Assembly: GCF_041088075.1 (NCBI RefSeq)
Contig: NZ_JBGCVY010000025.1
Location: forward strand, 1 to 64,000
Source of the DNA: Mucilaginibacter_A sp041088075
GTDB taxonomy: Bacteria; Bacteroidota; Bacteroidia; Sphingobacteriales; Sphingobacteriaceae
DNA: 64,000 bases
Direction of reading: 5' to 3'
The notes under the pieces are model-generated. The model did not search any database. It was not told the DNA's origin and saw only the letters and a program-made list of their open reading frames with translations. Below, piece by piece: positions 35,176 through 43,695 of this stretch (positions are counted from its first letter, which is position 1; every line of letters starts with the position of its first letter). The translations under genes and the position numbers were made by a program.

Positions 35176-36123
35176 TCAAGGCAAAAGTGTGAATGCTTTT
35201 GTAATATTTTTTTCTAACCGCAACATAACATCCTGGTTTTCCGGTTTCTGAAAAGGATTTGCAGTAATGTATTCAAACAATTCAATGTACCTTTCGGATA
35301 TGGATTGAACAATTTCGGGCGTCATTTCCGGGATTTGCTGCCCTTGCTGCCCCGAAAAATTATTGGCCAGCAGCCATTGCCGCACAAATTCTTTGGATAA
35401 TTGCTTTTGCGCTTCGCCTTTTTGCTGCCGTTCCTCGTAACCATCTTTGTAGAAGTAACGAGAAGAATCGGGTGTATGGATTTCATCAATCAAAAAAATC
35501 TTTCCATCAGCTTTGCCAAACTCGTATTTGGTATCCACTAAAATGAGTCCGCGTTCGGCCGCAATTTCTGTTCCGCGTTTAAAAAGTGCTTGCGTGTATT
35601 TTTCAAGTTGGCTGTAATCTGCTTCCGAAACAATCCCTTTTTCTAAAATTTCAGTTCGGGAAATATCTTCATCATGGCCAACAGCAGCTTTGGTAGTTGG
35701 CGTGATGATGGGTTTGGGCAAAGGGTCGTTCTCTTTCAAACCTTCCGGCAAGCTTACACCGCAAATGCTTCTTTTACCGGCATAATATTCGCGCCAGGCA
35801 TGGCCGGCCAAATAACCACGGATTACCATTTCTACTTTAAACGGTTCGCAAATGCGGCCAATGGTAACGCTCGGATCAGGCACAGAAATAACCCAGTTCG
35901 GAACAATATCTGCCGTTGCTTCCAAAAAACCGGCCGCAATCTGGTTCAGCACTTGCCCTTTAAAAGGTATCGGTTCGGGCAGCACCACATCAAAAGCAGA
36001 AATACGGTCCGTGGCAACCATCACCAAATATTGATCTCTAATTGTATAAACGTCCCTCACCTTGCCACGGTAAAAATTGGTCTGGCCGGGAAAGGAAAAA
36101 TTGGTTTCTTTGATTGCGTTCAT
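35176..36123 (-). CDS. purC: SAICAR synthetase PurC
   Basis: A 315-residue phosphoribosylaminoimidazole-succinocarboxamide synthase. Family blocks: YRGKVRDVY near residue 18, ATDRISAFDVVLP, 'IVRGYLAGHAWREY'-like segment (here VIRGYLAGHAWREY) and ILVDTKYEFG. It makes SAICAR in purine synthesis. An exact motif copy (35765-35776) lies in the coding strand complement, read as AGKRSICG. Probably first gene of a purC-STAS-rnz unit. Confidence 0.95.
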   Translation of the reverse strand: MNAIKETNFSFPGQTNFYRGKVRDVYTIRDQYLVMVATDRISAFDVVLPEPIPFKGQVLNQIAAGFLEATADIVPNWVISVPDPSVTIGRICEPFKVEMVIRGYLAGHAWREYYAGKRSICGVSLPEGLKENDPLPKPIITPTTKAAVGHDEDISRTEILEKGIVSEADYSQLEKYTQALFKRGTEIAAERGLILVDTKYEFGKADGKIFLIDEIHTPDSSRYFYKDGYEERQQKGEAQKQLSKEFVRQWLLANNFSGQQGQQIPEMTPEIVQSISERYIELFEYITANPFQKPENQDVMLRLEKNITKAFTLLP

Positions 36124-36234
36124 TTATAGTAGCAGGTATTAAGTAGCAAGTATTGAGTAGCAAGTATCAAGTAGCAGGAAAGCTATGCATTTAGAAAATC
36201 ATCTTGATACCTGATACTCAATACTTGCTACCTC
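36124..36234. repeat. AGTAGCAAGTAT tandem/inverted repeat
   Basis: Three degenerate units of AGTAGCAAGTATTGA or CAAGTAGCAGG (36127-36179) face an inverted set CTTGATACCTGATACTC, AATACTTGCTACC (36204-36233), giving a ~30-bp imperfect stem between phoH and purC. It may act as a terminator of phoH. Confidence 0.75.
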
Positions 36235-37200
36235 TTATTGAATATCTCCGTAAGCTTCCAAAATTCGTTTTACCAGTTTGTGCCGCACCACGTCATCGCC
36301 GGTCAAATAAATAATGTCGATACCTTTTATATCCGGCAAAATACGCAAAGCCATGTGCAAACCGGACTGCTGCTTTCTCGGTAAATCTATCTGGGTAACA
36401 TCGCCGGTAACAATAAATTTTGCCGTTGGGCCCATCCGCGTTAAAAACATTTTCAACTGCATGTCCGTCGTGTTTTGGGCTTCATCCAAAATCACAAAAC
36501 AATTATCCAGCGTACGGCCGCGCATAAAAGCCAAAGGTGCAATTTCTATCGTCCGGTTTTCTAAATAAGCTTTTAAACGTTCAGCTGGGATCATGTCGTC
36601 CAAAGCATCGTACAAAGGGCGTAAATACGGGTCAATCTTTTCTTTCAAATCGCCAGGCAAAAAGCCCAGGTTCTCTCCTGCCTCAACTGCCGGCCTTGTT
36701 AAAATAATCCGTTTGATCTCTTTGTTTTTCAACGCCCTAACCGCCAGCGCTACTGCAGTATAAGTTTTTCCCGTTCCGGCCGGGCCAATGGCGAACAAAA
36801 TATCGTTTTTGGTAATGCTGTTAACCATGCGTTGCTGGTTTGGCGTGCGGGCTTTAACCATAATCCCGTTGGTGCCGAAAACAATCACTTCGCCTGTCCC
36901 CGGCTTTTCTTGTCCGTTTGTTTCTGCCGCAGCTACCGGAACCGAACCTTTTGTGCCTGCAATCCGTTCAATATCGTTGAGGTTGAGGTTTTGAAATTTT
37001 TCTACATGTGCAACCAGTTGGTTTAGTTTGTCTTCAAAGTTTTTGATTTCATTTTCGTCGCCCAGTACTTTTACTTCGCTGCCACGGGCTACGATTTTCA
37101 GTTTCGGGTACTGTTTTTTTAAAAGCTCAAAATGATCATTGTTAGAACCCCACAACACCGCAGGGTTAATGGTATCAATCGTTAAATTTAATTCGTTCAA
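36235..37200 (-). CDS. phoH: PhoH-like ATPase
   Basis: A 321-residue PhoH family protein: N-terminal KH-like segment, then a P-loop ATPase with Walker A GPAGTGKT (about residues 139-146), ILTRPAVEAGENLGFLPGD and Walker B CFVILDEAQN (about 228-237). It is thought to act in RNA metabolism. The only available start is TTG 37200; an ATG would drop conserved sequence. It is followed by the inverted repeat at 36124-36234. Confidence 0.93.
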   Translation of the reverse strand: MNELNLTIDTINPAVLWGSNNDHFELLKKQYPKLKIVARGSEVKVLGDENEIKNFEDKLNQLVAHVEKFQNLNLNDIERIAGTKGSVPVAAAETNGQEKPGTGEVIVFGTNGIMVKARTPNQQRMVNSITKNDILFAIGPAGTGKTYTAVALAVRALKNKEIKRIILTRPAVEAGENLGFLPGDLKEKIDPYLRPLYDALDDMIPAERLKAYLENRTIEIAPLAFMRGRTLDNCFVILDEAQNTTDMQLKMFLTRMGPTAKFIVTGDVTQIDLPRKQQSGLHMALRILPDIKGIDIIYLTGDDVVRHKLVKRILEAYGDIQ

Positions 37201-37300
37201 GCTTAAGAATTTTTAGTTGTCATTTTTTATCCTTAAAAAATTTAATATTTGCAGCGGTTTAAAGCTATCTACAAGATTAGTAATAAATATTAGGATTTTA

Positions 37301-38080
37301 ATGGCAATTATAACTTTAACTACAGATTTGGGCGATAGGGACATCTATCAGGCTGCCCTCAAAGGTAGTATTTTAAAGTTGTTGCCAAATGTTAGCCTGG
37401 TTGATATAACGCATTCTGTTTCAGTATTTAATGTTCCTCAGGCTGCATTCATCCTTAAAAACAGTTATCATTATTTTCCTGAAGAAACGGTTCATTTGAT
37501 CGGTATTGATACTGTTTTTAGCGAAGAAAACCGTTACCTCGCCATCCGGTACCAAAACCATTATTTTGTTGGCGCCGATAACGGCATCTTTTCTTTGATC
37601 TTTGACCGCATTCCGGATGAAATTGTAGAGATCAACATTTTGCAGGATTTAAAGTTTCTCCATTTTCCGATTGCCGATATTTTTGTGAAAGCTGCCTGTC
37701 ATCTCGCCAAAAAAGGAAAACTGGCCGATATTGGTATTCCGATCATCCGCTTAGAAAAAAAGATGACCTTACAGCCCGTAGTGGATAAAAACCTGATTAA
37801 AGGAAGCGTGATTTATATTGATTCTTTTCAAAACGTCATCACCAACATCACCAAAGATTTGTTTGACGAAGTGCAAAACGGAAGGCAGTTTGTGCTTTAT
37901 TTTAAGCGGAACGAATCCATAAACAAGCTGAGCTGGCATTACAACGAGGTGCCGGAAGGCGAGAAATTGTGTTTGTTCGGCATCAGCGACCATTTGGAAA
38001 TTGCGATCAACAAAGGGAACGCCAGCGGTTTGCTTGGGTTGAATGTGGGCGATATTGTTCGGATTGAATTTTTGGATTAG
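37301..38080 (+). CDS. SAM hydrolase / hydroxide adenosyltransferase family
   Basis: A 259-residue DUF62 protein. ATG 37301 gives the conserved MAIITLTTDLGDRDIYQAA start (Asp-rich SAM-binding), with 'DITHSVSVFNVPQAAFIL' and FVGADNGIFSL following. Members split S-adenosylmethionine with water to adenosine and methionine. The physiological purpose in Bacteroidota is unknown. An AC-type motif (37509-37520) lies at IDTVFSEE. Divergent from phoH with an ~100-bp gap. Confidence 0.9.
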   Translation: MAIITLTTDLGDRDIYQAALKGSILKLLPNVSLVDITHSVSVFNVPQAAFILKNSYHYFPEETVHLIGIDTVFSEENRYLAIRYQNHYFVGADNGIFSLIFDRIPDEIVEINILQDLKFLHFPIADIFVKAACHLAKKGKLADIGIPIIRLEKKMTLQPVVDKNLIKGSVIYIDSFQNVITNITKDLFDEVQNGRQFVLYFKRNESINKLSWHYNEVPEGEKLCLFGISDHLEIAINKGNASGLLGLNVGDIVRIEFLD

Positions 38081-38158
38081 CTGTTAGCTTTCGGCAATCA
38101 GCCGTCAGCTTTCAGCTTCTTGCACATTCTCATATAAACTGACATTAAATTTACCTCG

Positions 38159-38686
38159 ATGAAAAAACTGCTTATTTTGCTGATGCTTCTTTTACCGGTA
38201 CTTTTTTTGCCTGCCGCTACATTTGCCCAGCAAACAGATTCTTTGGCTTACCAAATGCAACGCAAAAAAGTGAACGGTTTGTTAACGCAGCGCACGGCAA
38301 GGTTCAACCAGTATTTTGAGAGTTTGGATATGCACACCGGAATTTTTGGTCTGCAAACCAAGAAAGACATCCGCCGCTCCAACGATATTTTGATGGATAT
38401 TGTAAAAACCGACAATGCTGTTTTTAAGGAGCTAAAAATTTTGCTGGATTATCGTACAACGGTTCAAACAGAAGTTTTAGGCCGTTCGCAGGAATCGGAA
38501 AACCGCAACCTTTCTTTTATGAACACCATTAATAAACTCCGCAGCCAAACGGAAAAACTGCAGGCAGAGGCCGCGGAAAACAACAAAGAGGTAGCGCATT
38601 TTAAGAATTTGCTCATCCTGGCTTTCGTCCTGATTTTGGTTTTGCTCTTTCTGTTCATCAGGATTAAGTCAACTAAAGCTCAGTAA
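38159..38686 (+). CDS. Hypothetical exported coiled-coil membrane protein
   Basis: A 175-residue protein with a signal peptide (residues 1-23, ending FAQQ), a helical middle, a coiled coil (about 115-148) and a C-terminal transmembrane helix (about 150-168). An exact motif (38183-38194) encodes MLLLPV of the signal peptide, and an AC-type copy (38415-38426) lies in the body. I do not recognise a family. It ends 227 bp before the ABC exporter, with a MITE between. Confidence 0.6.
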   Translation: MKKLLILLMLLLPVLFLPAATFAQQTDSLAYQMQRKKVNGLLTQRTARFNQYFESLDMHTGIFGLQTKKDIRRSNDILMDIVKTDNAVFKELKILLDYRTTVQTEVLGRSQESENRNLSFMNTINKLRSQTEKLQAEAAENNKEVAHFKNLLILAFVLILVLLFLFIRIKSTKAQ

Positions 38687-38726
38687 TTGGCAAAGCCAAA
38701 ATATTTTGATAAAATCGCTGCTTTTC

Positions 38727-38886
38727 AGAGCCTGTTTAAATTCATACAAGAAAAAATGTTAATGCTTCTTTTACCCTATAAAAATTAGTCTTTGCACAGG
38801 CTTAAACTAGTTAAAAACCAAGTATAGACACCAATTTTTAGGTGATAAAAGAAACATGGAAACTTTCAAAAGTATATTTTAAACAA
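38727..38886. repeat. MITE-like element (copy F)
   Basis: Left end AGAGCCTGTTTAAATTC; right end decayed (TTTTAAACAAAC). Inner motifs are ATGCTTCTTTTACCC (38762, exact core) and AGGTGATAAAAGAAACAT (38846-38857, one mismatch), with both AT boxes present. Confidence 0.85.
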
Positions 38887-38912
38887 ACGCACAGATCTTA
38901 TTAAAAAAATAA

Positions 38913-40736
38913 ATGGCAAGAGGAAGATTGAACAGCGGAAGCACGCCCGAGCAGGATTTGCCAAAAGCTAAATTAAACCGGGAAAGCCTCGGCAAAATAA
39001 CCAAACTAATAGTTTACCTGAAACCTTACCGCGGCAAGTTTTTGTTTGCCATGGTTTTTCTTTTTTTATCGAGCCTGACCGGACTGGCGTTCCCTTCGTT
39101 TTTGGGCGCGCTGATTGATGCGGCACAAGGCAAACAACGTTATGCTTTTTTGCCGCCAACGGTAAATGCCATTGGTTTACTGGCTTTTTCGGTGTTGCTT
39201 TTACAGGCGTTTGTTTCGTATTTCCGTGTGGTTTGGTTTGTACAGGTTGCCGAAAATGCGCTGGCCGATATCCGTCGCGATACGTATTTTAAGCTGATCA
39301 CTTTGCCGATGAACTTCTTTTCCAACCGCCGTGTTGGCGAACTGAACAGCCGGATTTCTGCTGATCTTTCCCAAATCCAGGATGCCATCACCACCACTTT
39401 GGCCGAAATGATCCGGCAATTGGTGTTGATGATTGGCGGCGTAATTTTACTGGCGATCTTTTCCATCAAACTCACGCTGACTTTACTGCTGATTTTGCCG
39501 GTTTTGATTGTGGTTGCTTTTTTCTTCGGGAAATTTATCCGCAAGATTTCGCGGGAAGCGCAGGACAAATTAGCCGAATCAAATACGATTGTTGAAGAAA
39601 CTTTGCAGGGGATTTCTAACGTAAAAGCATTTGTAAACGAAGCATTTGAAGCCGGACGGTACGAGAAAAAAATACGCGAAGTGGCCGGGATTGCGGTTCG
39701 TGGTGCCAAATTCCGTGGCTTGTTTGCTTCTTTTATCGTGTTTTGTTTGTTTGGTGCAATTGTGGCCGTGATTTGGTACGGATCGGTTTTGGTCAGCCAC
39801 CACGAAATGACTGTCGGCAACCTCACCACTTTTATTTTGTATTCCATTTTTGTTGGCGCGGCGATGGGCAGTTTCCCTGATTTGTATGCCGGCTTACAAA
39901 AAGCAGTTGGCGCAAGCGAACGTGTGCTGGAAATTTTGGACGAACAGGGAGAAGCGATTTCCATCAAAGCAGTAGATAACAAAATAGTTCAACCAATCAC
40001 CGGAAACCTGGATTTTGAAAATGTTGTTTTCGCTTATCCTTCGCGCACCGAAATTATGGTGCTAAAAGAAGTATCGTTCAAAGCACGTTCCGGCGAAAAA
40101 GTTGCGATCGTTGGGCCAAGCGGCGCGGGAAAATCAACCATTGCCGGTTTGATTTTGCAGTTCTACCATCCGCAAAACGGACAGATTTTGTTTGATGGCA
40201 AACCGGCTTCCTCCTATTCGCTGACCGATATTCGAAACCAGGTTGCCATTGTTCCGCAAGATGTGTTGCTTTTTGGCGGAACGATCCGGGAAAATATTGC
40301 TTACGGCAGGTTGAATGCAACGGAAGAAGAAATATTACAGGCTGCACAACGCGCCAACGCGCACCAGTTTATCACTTCTTTTCCCGAAGGTTATGATACT
40401 TTGGTGGGCGAGCGCGGCGTTAAATTATCCGGCGGCCAACGGCAGCGCATCGCCATTGCCCGTGCTTTGCTTAAAAACCCGGCAATTTTGATTTTGGATG
40501 AAGCCACTTCTTCATTAGATTCAGAATCAGAACGTTTGGTACAGGAAGCGCTGGAAGAACTGATGAAAAACCGCACTTCTATCATCATCGCGCATCGCCT
40601 TTCGACTATCCGCGAAGCAGACCAAATTATAGTTTTGGAAAAAGGAAAAGTGGTGGAAAGCGGCACTCACGACGAATTGGTGATGAACGAAGGCGGACTT
40701 TATCGTTATCTTAGCCGGTTACAATTTGAAGTTTAA
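38913..40736 (+). CDS. MsbA-type ABC exporter
   Basis: A 607-residue half-transporter with fused domains: six transmembrane helices (about 40-340) and a nucleotide-binding domain with Walker A GPSGAGKS (about 401-408), LSGGQRQR signature (about 503) and Walker B ILILDEATS (about 525). It acts as a homodimer and probably exports lipid or lipopolysaccharide core; drug export is also possible. A motif copy TAAAAGAAGTAT (40063-40074) encodes LKEVS at the start of the ATPase domain. Confidence 0.92.
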   Translation: MARGRLNSGSTPEQDLPKAKLNRESLGKITKLIVYLKPYRGKFLFAMVFLFLSSLTGLAFPSFLGALIDAAQGKQRYAFLPPTVNAIGLLAFSVLLLQAFVSYFRVVWFVQVAENALADIRRDTYFKLITLPMNFFSNRRVGELNSRISADLSQIQDAITTTLAEMIRQLVLMIGGVILLAIFSIKLTLTLLLILPVLIVVAFFFGKFIRKISREAQDKLAESNTIVEETLQGISNVKAFVNEAFEAGRYEKKIREVAGIAVRGAKFRGLFASFIVFCLFGAIVAVIWYGSVLVSHHEMTVGNLTTFILYSIFVGAAMGSFPDLYAGLQKAVGASERVLEILDEQGEAISIKAVDNKIVQPITGNLDFENVVFAYPSRTEIMVLKEVSFKARSGEKVAIVGPSGAGKSTIAGLILQFYHPQNGQILFDGKPASSYSLTDIRNQVAIVPQDVLLFGGTIRENIAYGRLNATEEEILQAAQRANAHQFITSFPEGYDTLVGERGVKLSGGQRQRIAIARALLKNPAILILDEATSSLDSESERLVQEALEELMKNRTSIIIAHRLSTIREADQIIVLEKGKVVESGTHDELVMNEGGLYRYLSRLQFEV

Positions 40737-40753
40737 GCTGATGAAAAATCAGG

Positions 40754-40765
40754 ATGCTTCTTTTA
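40754..40765 (-). repeat. Dispersed 12-bp motif, exact copy
   Basis: ATGCTTCTTTTA followed by CCCATAAAAAATTA, the extended form, between the ABC exporter and the beta-CASP gene. Confidence 0.88.
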
Positions 40766-40806
40766 CCCATAAAAAATTAGCGTTTTGATACGCAGAAAGA
40801 GAATAA

Positions 40807-42210
40807 ATGAAATTAACAATTTGGGGTGCTGCCGAACAGGTTACAGGCAGCATGCACCTGCTGACCACAGCAAATAACTACAAGATTTTGATTGATTGCG
40901 GCTTGGATTACGAGCGCGACCACAATATACAACTGAACGAAGATTTCCCTTTTAACCCTGGCGAAATTGATTTGGTTATCCTCACCCACGCCCACATTGA
41001 CCATTCGGGCAATTTGCCAACCTTAGTACGGATGGGTTTTGCAGGACAGATTTTATGCACGCCGCCAACTGCAGAATTAGCAGAATTGCTGCTGATGGAT
41101 TCGGTGAATATTTTTATGCAGAAATCGCAAAAAAGCAGAAAGCACCGCGGCCATAAAAGGCGCGACGGCAGCCGGACGATTCAGCCTTTGTACCTGCAAA
41201 AACATGTGGTTGATACGGTTGACCGCTTTGTAACCGTTGGTTTTAACAAAGCTTTCCGCATCAACAATGACGTTGAAGTTACTTTTATTCCGGTTGGGCA
41301 TTTGCTTGGGGCCGCGGCGGCTGTTTTAAAAATTAACGATGACGGCGAAGAAAAAACAATCACATTTACAGGCGATATCGGAAGGAAAAACTATCCGACT
41401 TTAGCTGACCCGCAACCGCTTCCGCCTTCCGATTATTTGGTTTCCGAATCCACTTACGGCGGCCGCAACCATTCCAAAGGAAAAACCGTGGAAGAAGTGC
41501 TGACCGAAACCATTGAAAAGTGTTGTGTAAAAGAATCAGGTCGGTTAATTATCCCGGCTTTTAGCATTGGCCGTACACAAGCCTTGGTTTTCTCGCTGAA
41601 TAAAATTTTTTCGAAAGGTTTGTTGCCGCCGGTTAAGGTTTTTGTGGATAGTCCAATGGCCAATTCTTCGACCGGGATTTTCAGGAAACACCATAATTTA
41701 TTGAGCGAAGAATCGCAGGAATTTTACCGGAAATCAGGCGACGAGTTTGAGTTTGACAATTTAGTTTATGTTGAAAATTTGAAAGACAGCCGCCAGGTTT
41801 CCAATTATTTTGAACCTTGCATCATTATTTCTTCTGCCGGGATGCTGGAAGGCGGACGTATCCAAGACCACCTTTTCAACAATATCCAAAATTATTACTG
41901 CACCATTCTGTTTATCGGTTACTGCGCCAAAGGAACATTAGGTTTCCGTTTGCTTCGCGGAGACCCGATTGTGCATATCAAAGACCGCGATTTGGCTGTT
42001 TATGCCACCATCAAACAAACCGATTTGTTTAGTGCGCACGGCGACCATGAAGATTTAGTAAATACCGTCAAACAAATCAATTCGGCAAAACTTAAACAGG
42101 TTTTTCTCGTACACGGGGAAACAACCAGTATGCAGGCATTGGCCGATACTTTAGCCGAAGACGGTTACCGGGTAACGGCCGCAAAAAAAGGCGTTGCATA
42201 CGAGTTGTAA
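40807..42210 (+). CDS. Beta-CASP metallo-beta-lactamase RNA nuclease-like protein
   Basis: A 467-residue MBL-fold protein with a beta-CASP insert and C-terminal RMMBL part. The zinc site THAHIDHSG (His61, His63, Asp65, His66) is intact; SESTYGGRNH and SSAGMLEGGRI mark beta-CASP motifs and 'HGDHEDL...VFLVHGE' gives the C-terminal ligands. Bacterial members are CPSF73-like RNases. Monocistronic after the ABC exporter. Confidence 0.92.
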   Translation: MKLTIWGAAEQVTGSMHLLTTANNYKILIDCGLDYERDHNIQLNEDFPFNPGEIDLVILTHAHIDHSGNLPTLVRMGFAGQILCTPPTAELAELLLMDSVNIFMQKSQKSRKHRGHKRRDGSRTIQPLYLQKHVVDTVDRFVTVGFNKAFRINNDVEVTFIPVGHLLGAAAAVLKINDDGEEKTITFTGDIGRKNYPTLADPQPLPPSDYLVSESTYGGRNHSKGKTVEEVLTETIEKCCVKESGRLIIPAFSIGRTQALVFSLNKIFSKGLLPPVKVFVDSPMANSSTGIFRKHHNLLSEESQEFYRKSGDEFEFDNLVYVENLKDSRQVSNYFEPCIIISSAGMLEGGRIQDHLFNNIQNYYCTILFIGYCAKGTLGFRLLRGDPIVHIKDRDLAVYATIKQTDLFSAHGDHEDLVNTVKQINSAKLKQVFLVHGETTSMQALADTLAEDGYRVTAAKKGVAYEL

Positions 42211-42240
42211 GTACTTTTTGTATTTACTAAAAACTTGTTT

Positions 42241-42798
42241 ATGATAAAACCTTTTAATTTTCGTCAGGCACTTTTTGCGCCTGCGATGCTTCTTTTAAGC
42301 AGTATTTTTTTACAATCGTGCGTAGAAGAAATGCCTATTTTAAAGCCTTTGAGTACGTACACCACTTATGTGCCTGCTACGGTATCGGCCAAAAGCATGA
42401 TCAACCTGAAAATAAACAACACCCAGAGCGATATTACCAATACGAAGCCTGGAACGATAGTTTTTAATGTGGTAACAGGTGGAACCACGTTACCAAATTT
42501 CAGAAACTATCTGATTGCCGGAGACAATGGAAGCACAACAGGCCGTGCGCTTTATTCAGTTACTTTTCATTCAGATTCTGTTGGCAATAACATCTATGTT
42601 TTTGATGGCTCACAAGTGATCGTTAACAAAAAAACCTATACGTCCTTCAACATTTCTGCAAGTAATAAATTTGCGGTTACTAAATTAGATGAAAAAACCA
42701 ATACAGCAGTTGGCAGCTTTAATTATTATGTTTACGATGACGTCCTTCATCCAACGGATTCGCTTTACGTTACCGGTGCTTTCAATATTTTCAGATAA
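42241..42798 (+). CDS. Hypothetical DUF4397-like lipoprotein
   Basis: A 185-residue lipoprotein (lipobox FLQSC, Cys27 or nearby) with a beta-rich body: 'STYTTYVPATVSAKSMINLKINN' onward has repeated short strands, consistent with an Ig-like surface or periplasmic domain. An exact motif (42286-42297) encodes MLLLSS in the signal peptide. ATG 42241 is used rather than TTG 42235. A terminator follows immediately. Confidence 0.55.
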   Translation: MIKPFNFRQALFAPAMLLLSSIFLQSCVEEMPILKPLSTYTTYVPATVSAKSMINLKINNTQSDITNTKPGTIVFNVVTGGTTLPNFRNYLIAGDNGSTTGRALYSVTFHSDSVGNNIYVFDGSQVIVNKKTYTSFNISASNKFAVTKLDEKTNTAVGSFNYYVYDDVLHPTDSLYVTGAFNIFR

Positions 42799-42836
42799 AA
42801 AAAGGCTTGCAAAAGAATATTTTTGCAAGCCTTTTT
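42799..42836 (+). terminator. Intrinsic terminator
   Basis: AAAAAGGCTTGCAAAA pairs with TTTTTGCAAGCCTTTTT around GAATA, directly after the lipoprotein stop codon. Confidence 0.92.
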
Positions 42837-42881
42837 AACCTAATTATTTCTGATTGACAAGGATTTGAATGTGCTCCTTTA

Positions 42882-43172
42882 TCAGTTTATAACTTTCAAA
42901 ATCCTTCCCTCTCCTAAAATATGGGTTCCTTCGCTGAAAGTAAATTTTTTACCGTCGCCAAAATCATTGCCCAAATAATCTTTGTCTAAAAAAGCAATTT
43001 CTACTTCTCCTTCTTCTCCGGGAGTAAATTCTTTTTTATCCAGCAACGTTATTTTACCGGTTTTTTTCATATCGGCAACAAAGTTAAAAGAAGGCTTATA
43101 ACCGCTGGCAAAAGGTGTTTTACGATATAAATTTCCCTGATACAATTTGATAAACGCCCTTACATTTAACAT
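42882..43172 (-). CDS. Solitary EF-Tu domain-3-like protein
   Basis: A 96-residue protein that aligns by eye with the C-terminal beta-barrel of EF-Tu. 'RKTPFASGYKPSFNF' matches the EF-Tu 'R.TPF..GYRPQFYF' block, TGKITLLD matches 'TG.I.L', a PGEEGEVEIAFL turn follows, and 'FTFSEGTHILGEGRILKVI' matches 'FAIREGGRTVGAGVV.KV'. There is no GTPase domain nearby and the length is complete, so it is not a broken tuf. Function unknown; it might bind tRNA or a translation factor partner. Confidence 0.7.
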   Translation of the reverse strand: MLNVRAFIKLYQGNLYRKTPFASGYKPSFNFVADMKKTGKITLLDKKEFTPGEEGEVEIAFLDKDYLGNDFGDGKKFTFSEGTHILGEGRILKVIN

Positions 43173-43207
43173 AACTTATTGGATTGTTCAACTAAAATTC
43201 CAATTTA

Positions 43208-43458
43208 AAACCTGTTTAAATTTTGTTCGGTTTATTTTCCATGCTTCTTTTATCACCTAAAATATTGGTTTTAAAGTTTCTAACATTGAACTTGTTTAAA
43301 CTTTTTTTCCGGCCCCTGTTTTTTTGGCTGATGCTTCTTTTACCCTATGAAAATTGGTGTCTGCATTAACCTAAACAAATCAAAACAAATTATCCACCAA
43401 TTTTAAGGCGGTAAAAGAAGCATGGTGTAAAGCACAAAAGAATAAGTTTAAACAGTTC
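43208..43458. repeat. MITE-like element pair, one partial (copy G)
   Basis: Two left ends (AAACCTGTTTAAATTTT at 43208 and ACTTGTTTAAACTTT near 43289), two left motifs (43241-43252, 43331-43342, both exact) but one right motif (43412-43423, exact) and one right end (GTTTAAACAGTT). A partial copy therefore precedes a full one. The 523-bp gap 43173-43695 also holds the REP cluster below and no gene. Confidence 0.82.
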
Positions 43459-43530
43459 ATTTTTAATAAAACCATAAACAATGCTTATAAGTGCAAAATA
43501 AGTATCACATTTTTCAATTTGATATATTTC

Positions 43531-43660
43531 ATTGCCGATGGCTTTAGCCAACGGATAGAATAAAAAGCAGCGAATGGCTTTAGCCAAAAACCTATTTTAT
43601 TGTTCGGCTAAAGCCGGCCCTCAAACTTACAGCTACTGTTGACTAAAGCCAACGGCAATA
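43531..43660. repeat. GGCTTTAGCC REP-like cluster
   Basis: Four copies of GGCTTTAGCC or its complement (near 43539, 43576, 43605, 43641). The outer pair, ATTGCCGATGGCTTTAGCCAAC and GACTAAAGCCAACGGCAAT, is inverted. It is the same family as 9250-9299 and 9540-9590. Confidence 0.75.
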
Positions 43661-43695
43661 TAAAATTTATGCAAAGCGATTTTAAACCAGCTTTA

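Noticed and set aside
39140..39982. 280-residue minus-strand frame in the ABC exporter
   Set aside because: It lies wholly antisense to conserved transmembrane and ATPase coding sequence and its translation has no domain pattern.
42882..43172. Fragment of a broken tuf gene
   Set aside because: The frame starts with its own ATG, has no upstream EF-Tu remnants and its sequence is diverged along its whole length rather than truncated.
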